Positions 43,245-57,439 of a stretch of 64,000 nucleotides of DNA are shown here, in pieces (the stretch's first letter is position 1; the number at the start of each line of letters is the position of its first letter). Location: assembly GCA_049941595.1 (NCBI GenBank), contig JBNFNA010000002.1, positions 205,447 through 269,446 of the forward strand, read 5' to 3'. The notes below the pieces were generated by a model. That model searched no databases and was not told the DNA's origin. It saw only the letters and a list, made by a program, of their open reading frames with translations. The position numbers and the translations under genes are program-made. This stretch comes from Pasteurella sp049941595 (GTDB lineage Bacteria; Pseudomonadota; Gammaproteobacteria; Enterobacterales; Pasteurellaceae).

Positions 43245-43835
43245 TTATTGCTCAAATTCTATACCAATATTTGAAACTTTCGCCTCTCTAAGCTCAGTTT
43301 TTAGGCTTAAAATCACCTCGACATCGCGTTCTTCACGGTCCTTAAGAGTGCGGTAAATCAGCCACTGTACATCTAATTCTTGCTGAATTTCCTCACTTTC
43401 TTTCAGCTCTTTTTCGGATAATTCGTGTTCTGATTGTGCTTCTAAAAAAGTCGCTACAGTTTGTAATGACAATTGGCTCATTTTGACAGCTTGCTCGGCG
43501 CTAGAGCCTGCAATAATAGTGTGTAAAAGCTCTGATAATGCCTCACAAGCATCAACCGCTGGCAACACACCATAAAACTGGTATTCATTCACATCAGGAA
43601 TGATGTCTTCTAATTTTTCCAACTGGCCTTCAAAATTAATTTTTGCGCCTTTAACCGTCAAATACTCCCAGACTAAATTCAAAATATTTTGATAAGTTTT
43701 GGCGGCTTGCTCTTGCTCTGTCACCTGACAAAACAATTGAAAATTAGGTAGCATTCGCTCGCATAAGCAAGCCATAAAAGTCAGGTGCTGCCAAGTTTCA
43801 AAATTTTCTAATCGTTTATGGATTGGATTTCGCAT
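43245..43835 (-). CDS. yjaG: DUF416 family protein YjaG
   Basis: 196 residues, helical, acidic: RLENFETWQHLTFMACLCERMLPNF and GVLPAVDACEALSELLHTI are conserved family segments. No catalytic motif is visible. Function unknown; consistently encoded between hemE and hup. The ATG is 13 nt after hemE, so it is likely in the same operon. Confidence 0.92.
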   Translation of the reverse strand: MRNPIHKRLENFETWQHLTFMACLCERMLPNFQLFCQVTEQEQAAKTYQNILNLVWEYLTVKGAKINFEGQLEKLEDIIPDVNEYQFYGVLPAVDACEALSELLHTIIAGSSAEQAVKMSQLSLQTVATFLEAQSEHELSEKELKESEEIQQELDVQWLIYRTLKDREERDVEVILSLKTELREAKVSNIGIEFEQ

Positions 43836-43848
43836 AATTTACTGCTCT

Positions 43849-44913
43849 TTATTTATGATATTGTTTGGAATATTGATGGATTGCATCCACAAAAACTTTT
43901 GGACTATTTTCTGGTACATCTTGATGAATACCGTGACCTAAATTAAATACGTGTCCACTGCCTTGACCAAAATTCACTAAAATTGACCGCACTTCTTGCT
44001 CAATACGTTCAGGTGAAGCATATAATACGGAAGGATCCATATTGCCTTGTAAAGCCACTTTATGCCCCACACGCGCTTTGGCATCTGCAAGATTGACCGT
44101 CCAATCAAGCCCTAATGCATCACAACCTGTTTCTGCCATTGCTTCTAACCACAAGCCACCACCTTTAGTAAATAACGTGACAGGCACTTTTCTGCCTTCA
44201 TTTTCACGCATAAGACCGTCTACAATTTTATGCATATATTTCAATGAAAAATCTAAATACTCACGATGTCCAAGCACGCCACCCCAAGTATCAAAAATCA
44301 TCACTGACTGCGCACCCGCTTTTATTTGTGCATTGAGATATAAGGTCACGGAGTCCGCTAGCTTATCTAATAATTGATGAAGCAATTGCGGTTCTGCATA
44401 CAGCATTTTTTTAATTTTGGTGAAGGCTTTGCTACTGCCTCCTTCCACCATATAAGTCGCTAATGTCCAAGGGCTACCAGAAAATCCAATTAACGGTACT
44501 TCGCCTTTTAACTCACGACGAATCATACGCACTGCATTCATCACATACTGCAATTCACCTTCAGGATCTGGAATTGGTAAATTTTGTACCGCACTTTTGC
44601 TTTCAATCGGATGGGCAAATTTCGGCCCTTCGCCAGCACCGAAGCTTAAACCTAATCCCATCGCATCAGGAATGGTCAAAATGTCGGAAAATAAAATTGC
44701 GGCGTCTAAATCATAACGTCGCAAAGGTTGCAATGTGACCTCACAAGCTAGTTCCGCATTACGGCACAATGACATAAAATCCCCGGCTACCGCGCGTGTT
44801 GCACGGTATTCTGGCAAATAGCGACCCGCTTGACGCATCATCCACACCGGCGTCATATCTACGGGTTCACGTAATAATGCTCTTAAATAACGATCATTTT
44901 TTAATGCTGTCAT
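43849..44913 (-). CDS. hemE: Uroporphyrinogen decarboxylase
   Basis: 354 residues; converts uroporphyrinogen III to coproporphyrinogen III in haem synthesis. Signature PVWMMRQAGRYLPEYR near residue 21, later GFSGSPWTLATYMVEGG and FNLGHGIHQDVP. Intact and full length. Its ATG overlaps the nudC stop by 4 nt (ATGA), so they are coupled. Its presence implies haem-biosynthetic capacity, unlike H. influenzae. Confidence 0.97.
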   Translation of the reverse strand: MTALKNDRYLRALLREPVDMTPVWMMRQAGRYLPEYRATRAVAGDFMSLCRNAELACEVTLQPLRRYDLDAAILFSDILTIPDAMGLGLSFGAGEGPKFAHPIESKSAVQNLPIPDPEGELQYVMNAVRMIRRELKGEVPLIGFSGSPWTLATYMVEGGSSKAFTKIKKMLYAEPQLLHQLLDKLADSVTLYLNAQIKAGAQSVMIFDTWGGVLGHREYLDFSLKYMHKIVDGLMRENEGRKVPVTLFTKGGGLWLEAMAETGCDALGLDWTVNLADAKARVGHKVALQGNMDPSVLYASPERIEQEVRSILVNFGQGSGHVFNLGHGIHQDVPENSPKVFVDAIHQYSKQYHK

Positions 44914-45704
44914 TTTACTTTCCTTTCGTCATCAGCACACAACTGTAATGTATGCTTTATTAATTTCAGTGCAATCGTCCCTTGTGGCGGAAGCTCTGGT
45001 AACCTAGCGTTGTAATGAAACCATTTCGCATCACAAATTTCATCTTCTTGTAAGCTAATTTCACCACTTTCATAATCTGCTAAAAATCCGACCATCGCTG
45101 AGTTTGGAAATGCCCAAGGTTGGCTACCAAAATAACGCAAGTTATGAACCTTAATGCCAGTTTCTTCAAAGACTTCGCGATAAACTGCTTGTTCAAAAGT
45201 TTCCCCAACCTCAACAAACCCTGCCAATGTTGTATAAATGCCACCTTTATGGCGTTGATGGTTAGCGAGTAAGATCTGATTATCTTTGCGTACAGCAACA
45301 ATAATACAAGGGCAAATCACGGGATAAGTACGATATGAACAGGTCGAACTTGAACATTCAATCGCCCATTCATCGGGTGCAATCTGGGTAGGATGTCCAC
45401 ATTTGCCGCAGAACCGATGAGTGTTAAAGAAATGATTTAGTTCAACACCACGATTAAGTAAATTGAAATGGGGTTCAGGCAAAAATAACAAACTGCGTAA
45501 AGACACATATTCACGAGCGTCATCCGCAATTTCTTCCACTAACCACAACGGTTGGTTATTAAGCTGTCCAATGTTCATCGCTTTCAAGCCTTGTAGCTGA
45601 AAATCAGACGCTCTGCCTTGAGGCAATTCACCGTCAATCAAATATAACGCTGAACCTTGCGTGAGTAACCAATAACCACAGTCATCAGGTTGAATCGCAT
45701 TCAT
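44910..45704 (-). CDS. nudC: NAD(+)/NADH diphosphatase, RNA deNADding enzyme
   Basis: 264 residues. Zinc ribbon CGKCGHP...CSSSTC, then the Nudix box GFVEVGETFEQAVYREVFEE and the SQPWAFPNS motif that marks NADH pyrophosphatases. It hydrolyses NAD(H) to NMN(H) and AMP and removes NAD caps from RNA. First gene of nudC-hemE-yjaG, with hup beyond. Confidence 0.95.
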   Translation of the reverse strand: MNAIQPDDCGYWLLTQGSALYLIDGELPQGRASDFQLQGLKAMNIGQLNNQPLWLVEEIADDAREYVSLRSLLFLPEPHFNLLNRGVELNHFFNTHRFCGKCGHPTQIAPDEWAIECSSSTCSYRTYPVICPCIIVAVRKDNQILLANHQRHKGGIYTTLAGFVEVGETFEQAVYREVFEETGIKVHNLRYFGSQPWAFPNSAMVGFLADYESGEISLQEDEICDAKWFHYNARLPELPPQGTIALKLIKHTLQLCADDERKVK

Positions 45705-45728
45705 AGACGCTCACAAAATTTTGCAAAA

Positions 45729-45776
45729 AATGACCGCACTTTTTGCCTATTAGAAATGGAATAAAGTGCGGTCATT
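45729..45776. terminator. Inverted USS pair between the acyltransferase gene and nudC
   Basis: AATGACCGCACTTT / AAAGTGCGGTCATT, a perfect 14-bp stem with a 20-nt loop. It lies 24 nt past the acyltransferase stop and 25 nt before the nudC start, so it terminates the former. Confidence 0.85.
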
Positions 45777-45799
45777 ATAAAGGGAATTTTGAAATTTAG

Positions 45800-47758
45800 C
45801 TAATGTGAAGTATCCGCTTTAATAAACAGATGCTCAAACAGAGGAGATACTTTACGACTTCCCCATAAATTCAAATGATCATCATCTGCATAATAAATAT
45901 CTTTTCCGTTTGAGGTATAACAAAAATCGGAGTCGCATAATACAGTAGAAACATCAATGATCTTCACACCACAATCTTTTTTCGCTTTTTCAAGAAGCTG
46001 AAATGCTAATTGATTCCTTTCAAAATAACTCTGTTTATCAAGCGTAATTTCTACTCTTTCATTTTTGATAAACATATTTTTCGCGATTAGCATTGGTACA
46101 TTTTTCCCTATCTCTGGTATTGAATTAACCAAATAAGTCATATTTTTTTCTGAAACTTTACATACTGAATCTAAAAAACCTGCACCGAGCTCTTCTCTTA
46201 CTTTCTTGAGAGTATGAGCATTACTCATATCTAATTCTGTTTCCAAATAATATGACGGAATAAACTCATCCTCATTATGCCCCAATAAATATTCATTATA
46301 ACGATTTACAATAACAACAGGGATATTAGGATACTTATCCAATAATGAAAGAATGTTATTATTTCTTTCTAAACATTTTTGCAAGCTATGCTCTTTATTT
46401 TTTATATTAAATATCATCGGGCAACCAAGCAGCGCAGAACTTAAAAAAGAGCTTTGATACTTGTTCGCAAGCTCCTCCAATCCTGGAATAAGAGCAACAG
46501 CGTGGCTATCCCCAATTAAAATAAATTTTGGCGAACTCTTCTCGTCCCCGAACTGACAGAAGCTTGTCTGCTGTGTACATGCCAGCGCTGAGTCAGTAGG
46601 AAAATCCATATAGGGAATAACATTTTGGTATTTAGAATTTATAAAAAAATGGTTAAATAACAAACTTTCTTTTTTCTCAAGTACAGAAACCAAACAATAC
46701 AAATAGATACTCATTCCTAATAATATGCATCCTTGTTTTTGAAGGGAAGCATTCCAATTTTTTACTGGTTTCTCAATAAAATAATAGCTTATGAATCCAA
46801 TCAAAATAGATACACAACTAGCAATTAATAGCTCGCAAAAAGAATTATATTCGAATAAAACACAAAGCACATAAATAGGCCAATGCCATAAATAAATAGA
46901 ATAGGATGCATCTCCTAATTTTTGCACAAGGATATTACGTGTAAAAAGTGTATTTAAATTAGAAAACAATATTAGTGAAGTCACCGATACTGGAATGAAA
47001 GTATGCCAATTCGGCCATATTTTCTTTTCATAAAATAGGAAGAAAAGAATTAAAGTTATCCAGCTCAAATAGCCAATAGACTTTCTATACACATTTTTTA
47101 CATTTATGTTTCCATTATATTGAAATAAAAAAACAACTGACCCTAAAAGGAATTCCCATAAACGATAAGGTAATAAAAAGAAAACGTTATTTTGTTGACC
47201 AGAAGAGCCAGATAGCATCATTAGAAATGATAAGCCTGCTATAACAGACAAATAAAAGATTATTTTTTTACTAGAACAATTTTTTAGCAATAAAAGTAAA
47301 ATTGGAAATAAAAGATAAAATTGAAATTCAACGCCTAATGTCCAAGTGTGCATTAACCAACGTTCATTAACATTAGTAGAAAAATAATCAACTCTTGATG
47401 ATGTGATATTATAAATAAATATTGCAGAATTTTTAATTTCATTTAAAACAGAAGAAATATCTATAACAATAATTAGATAGCAAGATAACAATAATATTAC
47501 TAACAACAAAACAAATAATGCTGGAGCAACTCGCTTAAACCGCCTAACATAGAAATGAAATAAATTTATTTTTCTATTTTCTACTATTTGAGGGTATAGA
47601 ATCATAGCCATTAAATAGCCAGAAATAACAAAAAAGATATCTACACCAACAAATCCACCACTAAAATGTAGAATGTTGAAATGAAAAAATAATACAGCTA
47701 ATGCTGCCCAAGCCCTTAAACCATTAATATCAAGTCTGAAGTTAAAGTGTTTATCCAT
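45800..47758 (-). CDS. Acyltransferase-3 with SGNH domain (OafA/YrhL-like)
   Basis: 652 residues from ATG 47758 (a TTG nine bases upstream is less likely). About ten membrane helices in the first 370 residues, with INGLRAWAALAVLFFHF and GGFVGVDIFFVISGY, the AT3 family start. A periplasmic SGNH module follows: FILIGDSHAVAL (Ser) and DDDHLNLWGS near residue 625 (Asp/His). Family members O-acylate LPS, capsule or peptidoglycan sugars; the target is unknown. More AT-rich than its neighbours, with no uptake sequence inside, between nudC and rpoC: a likely acquired gene. Confidence 0.9.
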   Translation of the reverse strand: MDKHFNFRLDINGLRAWAALAVLFFHFNILHFSGGFVGVDIFFVISGYLMAMILYPQIVENRKINLFHFYVRRFKRVAPALFVLLLVILLLSCYLIIVIDISSVLNEIKNSAIFIYNITSSRVDYFSTNVNERWLMHTWTLGVEFQFYLLFPILLLLLKNCSSKKIIFYLSVIAGLSFLMMLSGSSGQQNNVFFLLPYRLWEFLLGSVVFLFQYNGNINVKNVYRKSIGYLSWITLILFFLFYEKKIWPNWHTFIPVSVTSLILFSNLNTLFTRNILVQKLGDASYSIYLWHWPIYVLCVLFEYNSFCELLIASCVSILIGFISYYFIEKPVKNWNASLQKQGCILLGMSIYLYCLVSVLEKKESLLFNHFFINSKYQNVIPYMDFPTDSALACTQQTSFCQFGDEKSSPKFILIGDSHAVALIPGLEELANKYQSSFLSSALLGCPMIFNIKNKEHSLQKCLERNNNILSLLDKYPNIPVVIVNRYNEYLLGHNEDEFIPSYYLETELDMSNAHTLKKVREELGAGFLDSVCKVSEKNMTYLVNSIPEIGKNVPMLIAKNMFIKNERVEITLDKQSYFERNQLAFQLLEKAKKDCGVKIIDVSTVLCDSDFCYTSNGKDIYYADDDHLNLWGSRKVSPLFEHLFIKADTSH

Positions 47759-47820
47759 ATCTATCAATTATCTGTCCATTAGATTAATCTGGCACATTAT
47801 ATGCCTATCACACAAAATAA

Positions 47821-47846
47821 AAAACCCGAGGCAATGCTCGGGTTTT
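47821..47846. terminator. Terminator of the rpoBC operon
   Basis: AAAACCCGAG / CTCGGGTTTT stem with a GCAATG-type loop; T-runs in both directions. Confidence 0.93.
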
Positions 47847-47860
47847 TTGCTTAATGAGGC

Positions 47861-52114
<4,254 letters not shown>

Positions 52115-52143
52115 AGATTTGCTCCTGTCGGAGTTAAACTTAT

Positions 52144-52184
52144 TCAAGTGCGGTTGAAATTTTTAAAATTTTCACCGCACTTGA
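52144..52184 (-). repeat. Inverted USS hairpin between rpoB and rpoC
   Basis: TCAAGTGCGGT and ACCGCACTTGA, each continued by A/T-rich pairing, form a long stem in the 110-nt rpoB-rpoC gap. There is no T-run after it on the transcribed strand, so full termination is unlikely. It may act as a processing or stability element. Confidence 0.75.
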
Positions 52185-52224
52185 GCGTACATTGCTTTAC
52201 ACCAAGCTTGGTTATGATTTCAGA

Positions 52225-55200
52225 TTAATCTTCATCTAAATCAATGTTGATACCAAGCGAACGGATCTCTTTCATAATTACGTTGAAAGATTCTGGTGTG
52301 CCTGGATCCATTTGATGTGTGCCACCGACGATGTTTTTATACATCTTCGTACGGCCGTTCACGTCATCGGATTTCACCGTTAACATTTCTTGTAAGGTAT
52401 ATGCTGCACCGTATGCTTCAAGTGCCCACACCTCCATCTCACCGAAACGCTGACCACCGAATTGAGCTTTACCACCCAATGGTTGCTGTGTAACCAAGCT
52501 ATAAGAACCAGTTGAACGCGCGTGCATTTTGTCATCAACTAAGTGGTTCAATTTGAGCATATACATATAACCAACAGTTACTGGACGCTCAAATTTCTCA
52601 CCAGTGCGGCCATCGAATAAGGTAATTTGACCTGAAGTTGGTAAGCCACCTAATTCTAATAACCCTTTGATTTCGCTTTCGTGTGCACCATCAAATACTG
52701 GAGTTGCAAGTGGTAAACCTTTACGTAAGTTTTGCGCTAAACGCATCACTTCTTCATCAGAGAAGGTGCTTAAATCCACTTTTTGTGAACCGTGACCCAA
52801 GTCGTAGGCTTTTTGCATATATTCACGCAATTTCGCCACTTCTTGTTGTTGTTTGATCATTGCATTGATCTTGTCACCGATACCTTTCGCCGCTAAACCT
52901 AAGTGAGTTTCTAAGATCTGACCGATGTTCATACGTGATGGAACGCCCAGTGGGTTCAACACGATATCAACTGGTTGGCCGTTTTCATCGTATGGCATAT
53001 CTTCAACAGGGTTGATTTTTGAGATAACCCCTTTGTTACCGTGACGACCCGCCATTTTATCACCAGGTTGGATCTGACGTTTCACCGCAAGATATACTTT
53101 AACCACTTTCAATACGCCCGGTGCTAAATCATCACCTTGGATGATCTTACCACGTTGAATTTCTAACTTACGTTCAAATTCTTTACGTAATTCTTCGTAT
53201 TGTTCAGCAAGTTGCTCTAATTGGTTTTGTTGTGCTTCATCGCTTAATGATTGCTCTAACCATTTAGTGCGGTCTAATTTATCTAAGTTTTTCGCATCGA
53301 AACCACCTGCGATGAGAAGGTTGCGAACACGAGTAAACAAGCCAGCCTCAAGGATTTCTAATTCTTCCACAAGGTCTTTTTTCGCTTGTTTTAATTGCAT
53401 TTCTTCAATTTCGAGCGCACGTTTGTCTTTTTCTACGCCATCGCGAGTAAAGACTTGAACGTCGATAACTGTACCAGATACGCTGTTTGGTACACGTAAT
53501 GAAGAATCTTTAACATCAGATGCTTTTTCACCGAAGATTGCGCGTAATAATTTTTCTTCTGGAGTTAATTGTGTTTCACCTTTTGGCGTCACTTTACCCA
53601 CAAGAATATCGCCACCTTTGACTTCAGCACCGATGTAAACAATACCTGATTCATCAAGTTTGCTTAATGCTGCTTCACCTACGTTTGGAATATCAGCTGT
53701 GATTTCTTCTGAACCAAGTTTAGTATCACGCGCTACACAAGAAAGTTCTTGAATGTGAATCGTTGTGAAACGATCTTCTTGTACAACACGCTCAGAAACT
53801 AACATCGAGTCTTCGAAGTTATAACCATTCCAAGGCATGAATGCTACACGCATATTTTGACCAAGCGCTAACTCACCTAAGTCTGTTGAAGGACCGTCTG
53901 CTAACACTTCACCACGACCAATAGGCTCACCTAATGACACGCAAGGAATTTGGTTAATACAAGTATTTTGGTTTGAACGGGTGTATTTCACAAGATTATA
54001 GATATCAATACCAGCTTCGCCCGGAACGGTTTCATCTTCGTTTACTTTCACCACGATACGTGAAGCGTCAACGTATTGAACCATACCACCACGTTTTGCA
54101 ATCACAGTTACACCTGAGTCAACTGCCACTGCTTTCTCAATACCTGTACCAACTAATGGTTTGTCCGCACGTAATGTTGGAACTGCTTGACGTTGCATGT
54201 TCGCTCCCATCAACGCACGGTTCGCATCGTCGTGCTCAAGGAACGGAATTAACGCAGCCGCAACAGATACCACTTGTTGAGTTGAAACGTCCATATAGTG
54301 GATTTCATCTGGACGATATAAACCAGATTCACCGTGTTCACCACGACAAGTGACGAATGCATCAGTAAAGCGTAACTCTTCATCGAGATTGGAGTTCGCC
54401 TGTGCAATAACATATTTACCTTCTTCAATAGCAGACAAATATTCAATTTCTTCTGTCACTTGACCGTTTACTACTTTACGGTATGGAGTTTCTAAGAAAC
54501 CGTAATCATTAGTACGCGCGTAAACAGAAAGTGAGTTGATCAAACCGATGTTTGGACCCTCTGGAGTTTCGATTGGACACACACGACCGTAGTGAGTTGC
54601 GTGAACGTCTCGAACCTCGAAGCCTGCACGTTCACGAGTCAAACCACCCGGACCTAATGCAGAAATACGACGTTTATGCGTGACTTCTGATAACGGGTTG
54701 TTTTGATCCATAAACTGTGAAAGTTGTGAAGAACCAAAGAATTCTTTTACTGCCGCAGAAATTGGTTTTGCGTTGATTAAATCTTGTGGTGTGACTGCAT
54801 CTAAATCACCTAAAGATAAGCGTTCTTTCACCGCTCTTTCAACACGAACTAAACCAATACGGAACTGGTTTTCTGCCATTTCACCTACTGAACGGATACG
54901 ACGGTTACCTAAGTGGTCAATATCATCTACTTCGCCACGGCCGTTACGGATCTCGATCAGTTTTTTCATCACACCGATGATGTCTTCATTGCTTAAAATG
55001 CCACTACCCGTCTCTTCATCAATACCTAAAGAGCGGTTAAATTTCATACGGCCCACAGCAGATAAATCATAACGATCTGATGAGAAGAATAAGTTGTCAA
55101 ATAAGCCTTCTGCAGCTTCTTTTGTTGGTGGCTCACCTGGACGCATCATACGGTAAATTTCAACTAACGCACTTAAACGATCGTTTGACGGATCTACGCG

Positions 55201-56253
55201 TAAAGTTTCTGAAATATAAGGGCCGTAATCTAAGTCATTAGTGAATAGGGTTTCAATTGTTTTGTAACCGGCTTGTGCTAGTTTCGCTAACATCTCTAAT
55301 GAGATTTCCATATTAGCAGGGCAAACAATTTCACCAGACTCTAAATCCACATAATCTTTTGCCGCAACTTTACCAACGATATATTCAGTTGGCACTTCAA
55401 CTTGTGTCACATTGTCTTTTTCTAATGCTTTAATGTGACGTGCGGTAATACGACGACCACGTTCAACATACAATTTACCATTTGCTTCAATATCAAATGT
55501 TGCAGTTTCACCACGTAATCTTTCTGGCACTAATGTCATCAATAATTTGTTATTGCTAATTTCAAAAACAACTTTATCGAAGAAAATATCTAAAATTTGC
55601 TCAGTGGTGTAATTTAACGCACGTAAAATGATAGTTGCAGGTAATTTACGACGACGGTCGATACGTGCATATAAGTTATCTTTTGGATCGAATTCAAAGT
55701 CTAACCATGAACCACGGTAAGGGATAATTCTTGCGTTATATAAAACTTTACCTGAAGAGTGTGTTTTACCTTTGTCAGAATCGAAAAATACGCCTGGGCT
55801 ACGGTGTAATTGCGACACGATAACACGCTCAGTACCATTGATTACAAAAGTACCGTTATCGGTCATTAATGGGATCTCACCCATATAAACTTCTTGTTCT
55901 TTAATATCTTTGATCGTGCCTGGTGCTGCGTCTTTATCGTAGCTAACTAAACGTAATTTTACACGTAATGGGGCAGCATAAGTAGTACCACGAATTTGAC
56001 ATTCTCTTACGTCAAATACTGGCTCGCCTAATTGATAGCTTACATATTGTAATTCTGTGTTGCCGTTGTTGCTAACAATTGGAAATACTGAGCGGAATGC
56101 TGCTTCTAAACCTTGCTGACCTTCAGGATCTCTTTGAATAAATTTATCGAAAGAATCGAGTTGGATAGTTAATAAATAAGGTACATTTAAAACTTGCGGG
56201 CGTTTGCCGAAGTCTTTACGAATACGTTTTTTCTCTGTGTAGGAGTAAACCAT
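52225..56253 (-). CDS. rpoB: RNA polymerase subunit beta
   Basis: 1342 residues from MVYSYTEKKRIRKDFG, the same length as E. coli; a 34-codon upstream extension has no support. Rifampicin-pocket segment SSQLSQFMDQNNPLSEVTHKRRISALGPGG region is wild-type in type. GRHGNKGVISK and the C-terminal GGKAQFGGQRFGEMEVWALEA clamp are present. AGAGGAA ribosome site. Confidence 0.98.
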   Translation of the reverse strand: MVYSYTEKKRIRKDFGKRPQVLNVPYLLTIQLDSFDKFIQRDPEGQQGLEAAFRSVFPIVSNNGNTELQYVSYQLGEPVFDVRECQIRGTTYAAPLRVKLRLVSYDKDAAPGTIKDIKEQEVYMGEIPLMTDNGTFVINGTERVIVSQLHRSPGVFFDSDKGKTHSSGKVLYNARIIPYRGSWLDFEFDPKDNLYARIDRRRKLPATIILRALNYTTEQILDIFFDKVVFEISNNKLLMTLVPERLRGETATFDIEANGKLYVERGRRITARHIKALEKDNVTQVEVPTEYIVGKVAAKDYVDLESGEIVCPANMEISLEMLAKLAQAGYKTIETLFTNDLDYGPYISETLRVDPSNDRLSALVEIYRMMRPGEPPTKEAAEGLFDNLFFSSDRYDLSAVGRMKFNRSLGIDEETGSGILSNEDIIGVMKKLIEIRNGRGEVDDIDHLGNRRIRSVGEMAENQFRIGLVRVERAVKERLSLGDLDAVTPQDLINAKPISAAVKEFFGSSQLSQFMDQNNPLSEVTHKRRISALGPGGLTRERAGFEVRDVHATHYGRVCPIETPEGPNIGLINSLSVYARTNDYGFLETPYRKVVNGQVTEEIEYLSAIEEGKYVIAQANSNLDEELRFTDAFVTCRGEHGESGLYRPDEIHYMDVSTQQVVSVAAALIPFLEHDDANRALMGANMQRQAVPTLRADKPLVGTGIEKAVAVDSGVTVIAKRGGMVQYVDASRIVVKVNEDETVPGEAGIDIYNLVKYTRSNQNTCINQIPCVSLGEPIGRGEVLADGPSTDLGELALGQNMRVAFMPWNGYNFEDSMLVSERVVQEDRFTTIHIQELSCVARDTKLGSEEITADIPNVGEAALSKLDESGIVYIGAEVKGGDILVGKVTPKGETQLTPEEKLLRAIFGEKASDVKDSSLRVPNSVSGTVIDVQVFTRDGVEKDKRALEIEEMQLKQAKKDLVEELEILEAGLFTRVRNLLIAGGFDAKNLDKLDRTKWLEQSLSDEAQQNQLEQLAEQYEELRKEFERKLEIQRGKIIQGDDLAPGVLKVVKVYLAVKRQIQPGDKMAGRHGNKGVISKINPVEDMPYDENGQPVDIVLNPLGVPSRMNIGQILETHLGLAAKGIGDKINAMIKQQQEVAKLREYMQKAYDLGHGSQKVDLSTFSDEEVMRLAQNLRKGLPLATPVFDGAHESEIKGLLELGGLPTSGQITLFDGRTGEKFERPVTVGYMYMLKLNHLVDDKMHARSTGSYSLVTQQPLGGKAQFGGQRFGEMEVWALEAYGAAYTLQEMLTVKSDDVNGRTKMYKNIVGGTHQMDPGTPESFNVIMKEIRSLGINIDLDED

Positions 56254-56467
56254 AGGGTTCCTCTGCTTGTGTTTCAGTGAACCAAATACACAATGCTGAT
56301 GATGTTGCTTGGGCATTATGTATGCGTGTAAAGATACCGTTTCCAGATGCCGCACTCTGAACCTTACTTCTGATGAGCGGAATTCCCAAATTATGTGAAC
56401 GTAATTAACTTGAGAAGAAAAACAGAAAAACTAAACGGAAAAATTTGTTCTGTTTTGATAGCACAAA

Positions 56468-56494
56468 ATGGCTGATGGAAAAACCACCAGCCAT
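56468..56494 (-). promoter_or_regulatory. rplL-rpoB attenuator / RNase III-type hairpin
   Basis: ATGGCTGATGG / CCACCAGCCAT stem with one mismatch and a 5-nt loop, 34 nt past rplL and 215 nt before rpoB. E. coli has an attenuator and RNase III site in the same gap to set the r-protein : polymerase ratio. Confidence 0.6.
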
Positions 56495-56527
56495 CGAGCC
56501 TTAGAAGGGCTTACAAGTCAGTCAAAA

Positions 56528-56896
56528 TTATTTAACTTCTACTTGTGCACCAGCTTCTTCTAATTCTTTCTTAAGTGCTTCAGCTTCAGCTTTAGAGATA
56601 CCTTCTTTCAATACTGCTGGAGCAGATTCAACTAAGTCTTTCGCTTCTTTTAAGCCTAAGCCAGTTGCACCACGTACTGCTTTGATAACTGCTACTTTGT
56701 TAGCACCTGCGCCTGCAAGAACTACGTCGAATTCAGTTTTCTCTTCAGCTGCTTCTGCTGGACCCGCTGCTACTGCTACTGCTGCTGCCGCTGCAGAAAC
56801 ACCAAATTTTTCTTCCATCGCAGTGATTAATTCTACGATTTCAGTTACAGATTTAGAAGCGATCGCTTCAATGATTTGTTCGTTAGTTAATGACAT
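56528..56896 (-). CDS. rplL: 50S ribosomal protein L7/L12
   Basis: 122 residues from MSLTNEQII; an extension to 56905 is not supported by family length. Helical dimer domain, the Ala-rich hinge (AAAAAVAVAAGPAEAA) and the factor-binding C-terminal domain (KVAVIKAVRGATGLGLKEAK). AGGAA ribosome site. Four copies sit on L10 as the GTPase stalk. Confidence 0.98.
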   Translation of the reverse strand: MSLTNEQIIEAIASKSVTEIVELITAMEEKFGVSAAAAAVAVAAGPAEAAEEKTEFDVVLAGAGANKVAVIKAVRGATGLGLKEAKDLVESAPAVLKEGISKAEAEALKKELEEAGAQVEVK

Positions 56897-56947
56897 AACA
56901 ATCAATTCCTAAAGTAAAAAAGTTAAACGAGTTAAGAAACGGCTGGA

Positions 56948-57439
56948 TTAAGCTGCTTCTTGTAATTTGTCGCGTAATGCCGCAAGAGTGCGAACAAGTT
57001 TGCCTGCCGCAGCTTCTTTCATTGTGCCCATTAAACGTGCAATTGCTTCGTCGTAAGTTGGTAATGTTGCTAAGAATTCAACATCTTGAATCTTACCTTC
57101 AAAGGCTGCACCTTTAATTTCAAACTTATCGTTTGCTTTAGCAAAGTCTTTGAACAAACGTGCAGCTGCACCTGGATGTTCAGTAGAGAATGCGATAAGT
57201 GTTGGACCTACAAACGTATCTTTTAAGCACTCAAATTCAGTACCTTCAACCGCACGACGTAATAAAGTATTACGAACAACGCGCATTGAAACGCCGTTTT
57301 CACGAGCTGCTTTACGTAATTCAGTCATTTTATCTACTGTTACACCACGAGAATCCGCGATAACAGCTGATAGGGCACCTTTGGCTGCTTCGTTTACTTC
57401 AGCAACAATTGCTTGTTTGTCTTGAAGATTTAATGCCAT
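56948..57439 (-). CDS. rplJ: 50S ribosomal protein L10
   Basis: 163 residues; anchors L7/L12 to the large subunit and, as the L10(L12) complex, represses its own mRNA. MALNLQDKQAIVAEV and SRGVTVDKMTELRK match the family. First gene of the rplJ-rplL-rpoB-rpoC transcript, with a long leader and a strong upstream promoter. Confidence 0.98.
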   Translation of the reverse strand: MALNLQDKQAIVAEVNEAAKGALSAVIADSRGVTVDKMTELRKAARENGVSMRVVRNTLLRRAVEGTEFECLKDTFVGPTLIAFSTEHPGAAARLFKDFAKANDKFEIKGAAFEGKIQDVEFLATLPTYDEAIARLMGTMKEAAAGKLVRTLAALRDKLQEAA

